A stretch of DNA of 11,552 nucleotides. Origin: Dokdonella_A sp051958935 (GTDB lineage: Bacteria > Pseudomonadota > Gammaproteobacteria > Xanthomonadales > Rhodanobacteraceae). Location of the stretch: positions 1 through 11,552 of the forward strand of contig NZ_JBQCFP010000044.1 in NCBI RefSeq assembly GCF_051958935.1, in the 5' to 3' direction. Positions 7,277 to 11,552 of the stretch are shown piece by piece (position 1 is the first letter of the stretch; every line of letters starts with the position of its first letter). A program made the translations under genes and the position numbers. Under the pieces are notes generated by a model. It had not been told where the DNA came from and did not search any database. It saw only the letters and a list, made by a program, of their open reading frames with translations.

Positions 7277-9448
7277 ATGCTGCGAACGAAGATCCTCACG
7301 ACGACGATGAACCTGATCCTGTTTGGCGCCACCGCGGCCGTGCTGCAACCGGCCGAGGTGTTCGCCACGGGCGCCACCGCGGCGCTGCCGGCGAGCAATC
7401 CGTTCGCGCATGAAAGCACGCTGCCGTTCCACGCGCCGCCGTTCGACAAGATCAAGGACGCCGACTACCAGCCGGCGATCGAGGCGGGCATGCGCGAGCA
7501 GATCGCCGAGATGGACAAGATCGCCGCCTCGAAGGACGAACCGACGTTCGCCAACACGATCGAACCGATGGAGCGCAGCGGCCAGACGCTCAACCGCGTC
7601 GGCGCCGTGTTCGGCGCGATCACCAGCGCCAACACCAACGACACGCTGCAGAAGGTGCAGGCGGCGATCGCGCCGAAAATCGCCGAGCACCAGGATTCGA
7701 TCTACCTCAACGACAAGCTGTTCCAGCGCGTCAAGAAGCTCTACGACGCGCGCGTGACGCTCGGCCTCGACGCCGAGCAGACCGAGCTGGTCGAGCGCTA
7801 CTACCGCAACTTCGTGCGCGCGGGTGCGCAGCTCGGCGACGCCGACAAGGCGAAGCTGCGTGAACTCAACAAGGAAGAGTCGACCCTCACGACCGAGTTC
7901 GGCACCAAGCTGCTCGCGGCGAACAACGCAGGCGCGGTGATCGTCTCCGACAAGGCCGAACTCGCCGGTCTATCCGAGGCCGACATCGCCGCCGCGGCGG
8001 ATGCGGCGAAGGCGCGCAAGCAGGACGGCAAGTACGCGATCACGCTGCAGAACACCACGCAGCAGCCGGCGCAGGTCTCGCTCGAGAACCGCGCGACGCG
8101 AGAGAAGCTGTTCAAGGCCTCGACCGAGCGCGCCGAGCACGGCGACGCCAATGACACGCGCGCGATCATCCAGCGCCTGGCGGTGCTGCGCGCCGAGCGC
8201 GCCAAGTTGCTCGGCTACCCGAATTACGCCGCCTACACGCTCGACGACCAGATGGCGAAGACGCCCGAGGCGGCCAAGAAGCTCATGACCGACATGGTGC
8301 CGGCGGCGACCGCCAAGGCGCGCGGCGAGGCGGCGGCGATGCAGGCGCTCATCGACAAGGAAAACGGTGGCTTCAAGCTCGCGCCGTGGGACTGGCAGCA
8401 CTATGCGGAGAAGGTGCGCAAGGCGCAGTACGACCTCGACGAGGCGCAGATCAAGCCGTACCTCGAGATCAACCGCGTGCTGCAGGACGGCGTGTTCTAC
8501 GCCGCCAACCAGATGTACGGCCTCACGTTCAAGGAGCGCAAGGACATCCCGGTATACCACCCGGACGTGCGCGTGTTCGAAGTGTTCGACAAGGACGGCA
8601 CGTCGCTCGCGCTGTTCTACGCCGACTACTGGAAGCGCGACAGCAAGCGCGGCGGCGCCTGGATGGACAACTTCGTCGGCCAGTCCGGCCTGCTCGGCAC
8701 CAAGCCGGTCGTGTTCAACGTCTGCAATTTCACCAAGCCGGCCGCCGGCCAGCCCGCGCTGATCAGCTGGGACGATGCGACGACGATGTTCCACGAGTTC
8801 GGCCACGCGCTGCATGGCATGTTCTCGAACGTGAAGTACCCGACCCTGTCCGGCACCGGCGTGCCGCGCGACTTCGTCGAGTTCCCGTCGCAGTTCAACG
8901 AGCACTGGGCCAGCGATCCGAAGGTGTTCGCGAACTTCGCCAAGCACTACCAGACCGGTACGCCGATGCCCGCCGAGCTGGTCGAGAAGATCAAGAAGTC
9001 CAAGACCTTCGACCAGGGCTTCGCGACGACCGAATACCTCGCCGCCGCGCTGCTCGACATGAGCTGGCACTCGCTGGGCGCCGACGCCGGCAAGCAGGAC
9101 GTCGATGCGTTCGAGAAGAAGACGCTGCACGACCTCAAGATCGACATGTACGAAGTGCCGCCGCGCTACCGCACCTCGTACTTCGCGCACATCTGGGGCG
9201 GCGGCTACGCGGCCGGCTACTACGCATACCTGTGGAGCGAGGTGCTCGACCACGACGCGTTCTACTGGTTCCGCGAGCACGGCGGCATGACGCGCGAGAA
9301 CGGCCAGCGCTTCCGCGACATGGTGCTCTCGCGCGGCAGCACCGAGGACATGGCCAAGATGTACCGTGATTTCCGCGGCCGCGATCCGAGCGTCGAGCCG
9401 CTGCTCGAGCAGCGTGGCCTCAAGGAAGAAACACCGGCTGCGAAGTAA
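7277..9448 (+). CDS. dcp: M3 family peptidyl-dipeptidase Dcp, exported
   Basis: This 723-residue zinc metallopeptidase removes dipeptides from the C-terminus of oligopeptides. The catalytic helix HEFGH is at 506-510 (zinc ligands H506 and H510, catalytic E507), and the third ligand E535 in FVEFPSQFNEHW is exactly 25 residues after H510, as in the M3 family. Dcp-type signatures follow: HIWGGGYAAGYYAYLWSEVL (638-657) and the GRDPSVEPLLEQRGL end. Length fits the family (~680-720 plus a leader). Residues 1-30 form a probable signal peptide (MLRTK, then a hydrophobic stretch 11-23, ending P-A-E-V-F-A), unlike the cytoplasmic E. coli enzyme, so this copy probably works in the periplasm. GGGGA six bases before ATG 7277 serves as ribosome site. 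The gene stands alone and is followed by a strong terminator. Confidence 0.95.
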   Translation: MLRTKILTTTMNLILFGATAAVLQPAEVFATGATAALPASNPFAHESTLPFHAPPFDKIKDADYQPAIEAGMREQIAEMDKIAASKDEPTFANTIEPMERSGQTLNRVGAVFGAITSANTNDTLQKVQAAIAPKIAEHQDSIYLNDKLFQRVKKLYDARVTLGLDAEQTELVERYYRNFVRAGAQLGDADKAKLRELNKEESTLTTEFGTKLLAANNAGAVIVSDKAELAGLSEADIAAAADAAKARKQDGKYAITLQNTTQQPAQVSLENRATREKLFKASTERAEHGDANDTRAIIQRLAVLRAERAKLLGYPNYAAYTLDDQMAKTPEAAKKLMTDMVPAATAKARGEAAAMQALIDKENGGFKLAPWDWQHYAEKVRKAQYDLDEAQIKPYLEINRVLQDGVFYAANQMYGLTFKERKDIPVYHPDVRVFEVFDKDGTSLALFYADYWKRDSKRGGAWMDNFVGQSGLLGTKPVVFNVCNFTKPAAGQPALISWDDATTMFHEFGHALHGMFSNVKYPTLSGTGVPRDFVEFPSQFNEHWASDPKVFANFAKHYQTGTPMPAELVEKIKKSKTFDQGFATTEYLAAALLDMSWHSLGADAGKQDVDAFEKKTLHDLKIDMYEVPPRYRTSYFAHIWGGGYAAGYYAYLWSEVLDHDAFYWFREHGGMTRENGQRFRDMVLSRGSTEDMAKMYRDFRGRDPSVEPLLEQRGLKEETPAAK

Positions 9449-9473
9449 GCGATCGCGTTCTTCGACGATGCGA

Positions 9474-9507
9474 GGGAGGGACTGCGGTCCCTCCCTTTTT
9501 CTTTTTT
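9474..9507 (+). terminator. Intrinsic terminator of dcp
   Basis: A perfect 9-bp stem, gggagggac (9474-9482) with gtccctccc (9487-9495) around the tetraloop tgcg, is followed at once by tttttctttttt (9496-9507). It lies 25 bases after the dcp stop codon and should end that transcript, separating it from the downstream operon. Confidence 0.93.
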
Positions 9508-9539
9508 GTGCGGGAGCGACGGCAGCTGCGATGCTCTGC

Positions 9540-9572
9540 GGCCCTCAGCCTCATGCCATCAGCCCTCATGCC
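9540..9572 (+). repeat. Short imperfect direct repeat upstream of the HipA-like gene
   Basis: cagcctcatgcc (9546-9557) is followed by cagccctcatgcc (9560-9572), two near-identical units. The left edge, ggccctcagcct (9540-9551), is the third copy of the repeat seen at 6875-6887 and 7148-7160. The array fills the space where the promoter of the following operon is expected. Confidence 0.45.
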
Positions 9573-9573
9573 G

Positions 9574-9579
9574 TATCCT
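9574..9579 (+). promoter_or_regulatory. Possible -10 element (TATCCT) placed for a leaderless transcript
   Basis: TATCCT fits the TAnnnT pattern and ends six bases before ATG 9586, the spacing expected if transcription starts at the ATG itself. No purine-rich ribosome site precedes that ATG (the upstream bases are tcccgc). No recognisable -35 box is seen 17 bases upstream. This is an inference. Confidence 0.25.
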
Positions 9580-9585
9580 TCCCGC

Positions 9586-10353
9586 ATGAGAACCATCACC
9601 GCCACCCGCTACGTGACGCCGCTGCGCGAAGGCGGTTCGCTGCCGGCCATTGTCGAGGGCGACGATGACGGCCTTTACGTGCTGAAGTTCCGTGGAGCGG
9701 GGCAGGGGCCGAAGGCGTTGATCGCCGAGCTCGTCGCCGGCGAGCTCGCGCGCGCGATCGGGTTGCCGGTGCCGGAGATCGTGTTCGTCGAGCTCGATCC
9801 GGAGATCGCGCGCACCGAGCCCGATCCGGAGATCCAGCATCTGATCCGCGCGAGCGGCGGCCTCAATCTCGCGCTCGACTACCTGCCCGGATCGATCACG
9901 TTCGATCCCGTCGTCGACCGGCCCGACGCGGAGCTCGCATCGGCGATCGTCTGGTTCGATGCGTTCGTGACCAATGTCGACCGCACGCCGCGCAACACCA
10001 ACCTGCTCGTCTGGCATCGCAAGCCCTGGCTCATCGACCACGGCGCCGCGCTGTACTTCCATCATGCGTGGGATGGCTATCTCGCGCGTGCGGCCGACCC
10101 GTTCACGCGCATCAGGGACCACGTGTTGCTGCCGTTCGCGACGCAGTTGCGCGAGGCCGACGAGCGCCTCGTCGCGCTGCTGACCCGTGAAGTCGTCGAG
10201 TGCATCGTGGCGCTGGTCCCCGACAGCTGGCTCGGCCGCGACGCACCGTTCGCCGATGCGGCTGCGCATCGCGCGGCCTACGCGGAGTACCTGTGCCGGC
10301 GCCTCGAGGCGCCGCGCGCATTCGTCGAGGAGGCGCTCCGTGCACGTGTATGA
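9586..10353 (+). CDS. Small HipA-like kinase family protein
   Basis: This 255-residue protein looks like the compact HipA-like kinase group (HipA_2 type), about half the size of the toxin kinase HipA and lacking its N-terminal subdomain. Kinase landmarks visible: a nucleotide-binding lysine candidate K34 in YVLKFRG, an acidic helix ELVAGELARAIGLPVPE (48-64), the catalytic loop FDAFVTNVDRTPRNTNLLV (124-142) with D132 and N137 in the D-x4-N spacing, and a metal-binding LIDHG with D151. The substrate is unknown. No HipB-like antitoxin gene precedes it. ATG 9586 was chosen because the conserved-looking sequence begins there; in-frame ATGs at 9553 and 9568 and a GTG at 9508 inside the terminator add only low-complexity sequence. 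It overlaps the next gene by 14 bp, so the two are probably made together. Confidence 0.82.
   Translation: MRTITATRYVTPLREGGSLPAIVEGDDDGLYVLKFRGAGQGPKALIAELVAGELARAIGLPVPEIVFVELDPEIARTEPDPEIQHLIRASGGLNLALDYLPGSITFDPVVDRPDAELASAIVWFDAFVTNVDRTPRNTNLLVWHRKPWLIDHGAALYFHHAWDGYLARAADPFTRIRDHVLLPFATQLREADERLVALLTREVVECIVALVPDSWLGRDAPFADAAAHRAAYAEYLCRRLEAPRAFVEEALRARV
10328..10333 (+). promoter_or_regulatory. Ribosome binding site that fixes the GTG start of the DUF3037 gene
   Basis: A full AGGAGG stands six bases before GTG 10340, inside the last codons of the HipA-like gene. It is the strongest ribosome site I noticed in the window and decides the start of the next gene. Confidence 0.85.
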
Positions 10354-10741
10354 CTATGCGGTGATCCGCGTCGTGCCGCGCGTCGAGCGCGGCGAGTTCG
10401 TCAATGCGGGCGTCGTGCTGTCGTGCCGGGCCGGGCGGTTCCTCGAGGCGCGCATCGAGCTCGACGAGGCGCGCCTGCGCACGCTCGACCCCGATGTCGA
10501 TCTCGACACGGTGCGCGCGCATCTCGCCGCGTTCGCGGCGATCTGCGCCGGGGGCGAGGACGCCGGGCCGATCGGCCGGCTGCCCGCGCGCGAGCGCTTC
10601 CGCTGGCTCACCGCGCCGCGCAGCACGATGATCCAGACCTCGCCCGTGCACGGCGGCCGCTGCCACGACCACGCGACGATGCTCGAGCGCCTGCTCGACA
10701 CGATGGTGCGCGCGCCGGCACGAAGGTCTGCGCGCGCGTGA
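10340..10741 (+). CDS. DUF3037 family protein
   Basis: The 133-residue product matches the DUF3037 pattern: an N-terminal Y-D-Y-A-V-I-R-V-V-P with RGEFVNAGVVLSC (17-29), a helical middle, and a C-terminal block TAPRSTMIQTSPVHGG (91-106) followed by a helix ERLLDTMV. It is soluble, with no membrane segment or signal. The function of the family is unknown to me, but such genes are often found next to small HipA-like kinase genes, as here, which suggests a partner or substrate. The GTG start is set by AGGAGG at 10328-10333. It overlaps the kinase gene by 14 bp, and its TGA overlaps the next gene's GTG (GTGA, 10738-10741), so three genes are in one tightly coupled operon. Confidence 0.85.
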   Translation: MHVYDYAVIRVVPRVERGEFVNAGVVLSCRAGRFLEARIELDEARLRTLDPDVDLDTVRAHLAAFAAICAGGEDAGPIGRLPARERFRWLTAPRSTMIQTSPVHGGRCHDHATMLERLLDTMVRAPARRSARA

Positions 10742-11526
10742 CGCGGCGCGGTTTCGACCTGCCCGGCGCACGATTGCGCCGCCAGCGCCTCGTCGGCAAT
10801 GGCTTCGCGTCGGTCGCGCAGGCCGTCGACGCGCAACTCGCGGTGCAGGCGCAGGATTACCTCGGCATGCTGTGGGGAATCGGCCAGCGCGTGCAGGGCG
10901 CGAGCGAGGCCGCGGTCGAACAGGCATTCGCCGCGCGCAGCATCGTGCGCGGCTGGCCGTTGCGCGGCACCCTGCACGTCGTCGCGGCCGCCGACTATCG
11001 CTGGCTGCTCGGCCTGCTCGGCGCGCGCGTGCTCGAGCGCAGCCGGCGCCGCCTCAAGGACGAGTTCGATCTCGACGACCGCGTGGTCGAACGCGCTCGC
11101 GCCGTGTGCACGCGCGTGCTCGCCGGCGGCCGTGCGCTCCCGCGTGATGCGCTCTATGCCGCATTCGATGCCGCGCGCATCGCGACCGCGGGTTCGCGTG
11201 GCCTGCACCTCGTCTGGTGGCTCGCGCATGCGGGCGTGCTCTGCTTCGGCACGCGCATCGGCAAGCAGCATTCCTTCGTGCTGCTCGACGACTGGCTGCC
11301 GCCGACGCCGCCGCGTCCGCGCGAGGATGCGCTCGCCGAACTCGCGCGCCGATACTTCACGGCGCGCGGTCCCGCGAGCGTGCAGGATTTCGCCTGGTGG
11401 TCGGGACTCGCCGCGGTCGAGGCGGGCGCGGGTCACGAATCCGCGCGCGGCGTTCTCGAACGCATCGACCTCGGGGGCCGTCCCTACTGGCACGTGCCGG
11501 GCGACGGCGACGTCAGCCCAAGGTAG
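10738..11526 (+). CDS. AlkZ-like winged-helix (HTH_42) protein, cut short by an in-frame amber codon
   Basis: The 262 residues match the N-terminal two thirds of the HTH_42 winged-helix family, which includes the DNA glycosylases AlkZ and YcaQ/AlkX that remove bulky or crosslinked alkylated bases. Q37-A-Q39 in AVQAQDYLGMLWGIG fits the catalytic QxQ motif of AlkZ. Further family blocks are LRGTLHVVAAADYRWLL (75-91), GKQHSFVLLDDWLPP (175-189) and LARRYFTARGPASVQDFAWWSGL (202-224). Family members run to about 350-390 residues. Here TAG 11524-11526 stops the frame just after YWHVPGDGD, yet the same frame continues beyond the stop as S-A-R-V-P-Q-L-P-A to the window edge, close to the family's expected R-x-x-L-L-P-x-[FY]-D-E-Y block. 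So this is probably a nonsense-interrupted gene. GTG 10738 is preceded by GAAGG (10722-10726) and overlaps the DUF3037 stop. Confidence 0.78.
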   Translation: MTRRGFDLPGARLRRQRLVGNGFASVAQAVDAQLAVQAQDYLGMLWGIGQRVQGASEAAVEQAFAARSIVRGWPLRGTLHVVAAADYRWLLGLLGARVLERSRRRLKDEFDLDDRVVERARAVCTRVLAGGRALPRDALYAAFDAARIATAGSRGLHLVWWLAHAGVLCFGTRIGKQHSFVLLDDWLPPTPPRPREDALAELARRYFTARGPASVQDFAWWSGLAAVEAGAGHESARGVLERIDLGGRPYWHVPGDGDVSPR

Positions 11527-11552
11527 TCGGCCCGCGTGCCCCAGCTGCCCGC

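Noticed and set aside
6910..7413. Open frames across the tesA-dcp spacer as a small gene
   Set aside because: They run through the dispersed repeat and the short palindromes, lack a ribosome site, overlap the dcp start in another frame, and show only biased composition.
7970..9280. Long minus-strand open frame inside dcp
   Set aside because: It is antisense to the M3 peptidase, which has all catalytic residues; the translation shows only compositional V/E/R/H bias.
9508..9585. Longer N-terminus for the HipA-like protein from GTG 9508
   Set aside because: That codon directly follows the T run of the dcp terminator and the added residues are low-complexity and unlike the family.
10354..11493. 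Minus-strand open frame opposite the DUF3037 and AlkZ-like genes
   Set aside because: The plus-strand products match known families and are linked by overlaps and ribosome sites; the antisense translation has no recognisable domain.

Overview
The window is very GC-rich, gene-dense bacterial chromosome. The divergent tesA / ybbA-ybbP neighbourhood, a secreted Dcp-type M3 peptidase and short palindromic dispersed repeats point to a gammaproteobacterium, most likely of the Xanthomonadales (Lysobacteraceae/Rhodanobacteraceae side). That placement is an inference from gene content and style; there is no rRNA or other phylogenetic marker here.

Layout. (1) 1-515, plus strand: the 3' end of a gene, probably the soluble C-terminal part of a membrane glycosyltransferase of the ArnT/GT39 type. 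(2) 669-6264, minus strand: read in the order of transcription, ybbA (ABC ATPase), ybbP (FtsX-type permease, coupled by an ATGA overlap) and, after a 97-bp gap with a strong stem-loop, a GAF-PAS-PAS-PAS-GGDEF diguanylate cyclase. (3) 6263-6898, plus strand: tesA, a periplasmic SGNH lysophospholipase/thioesterase, divergent from ybbA; the two ATG codons share the palindrome CATG. (4) 6899-7276: a 378-bp intergenic region holding a palindromic dispersed repeat and other repeat fragments. (5) 7277-9448: a signal-peptide-bearing M3 peptidyl-dipeptidase, closed by a textbook intrinsic terminator. (6) 9586 to the window end: a tightly overlapped three-gene operon of a small HipA-like kinase, a DUF3037 protein and an AlkZ-like winged-helix protein. 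The third gene is interrupted by an in-frame amber codon 26 bases before the window ends.

How the genes fit together. YbbA and YbbP would form a type VII-like (MacB/LolCDE-related) ABC complex; its linkage to tesA is a conserved arrangement suggesting work on lipids or envelope material. Dcp would finish peptide breakdown in the periplasm. The cyclase is probably a separate signalling unit. The most novel-looking material is the kinase/DUF3037/AlkZ-like cluster, whose joint function is not known to me, and the way repeat DNA has been absorbed into coding sequence: ybbA carries a C-terminal tail of about 50 residues written by two copies of an inverted repeat.
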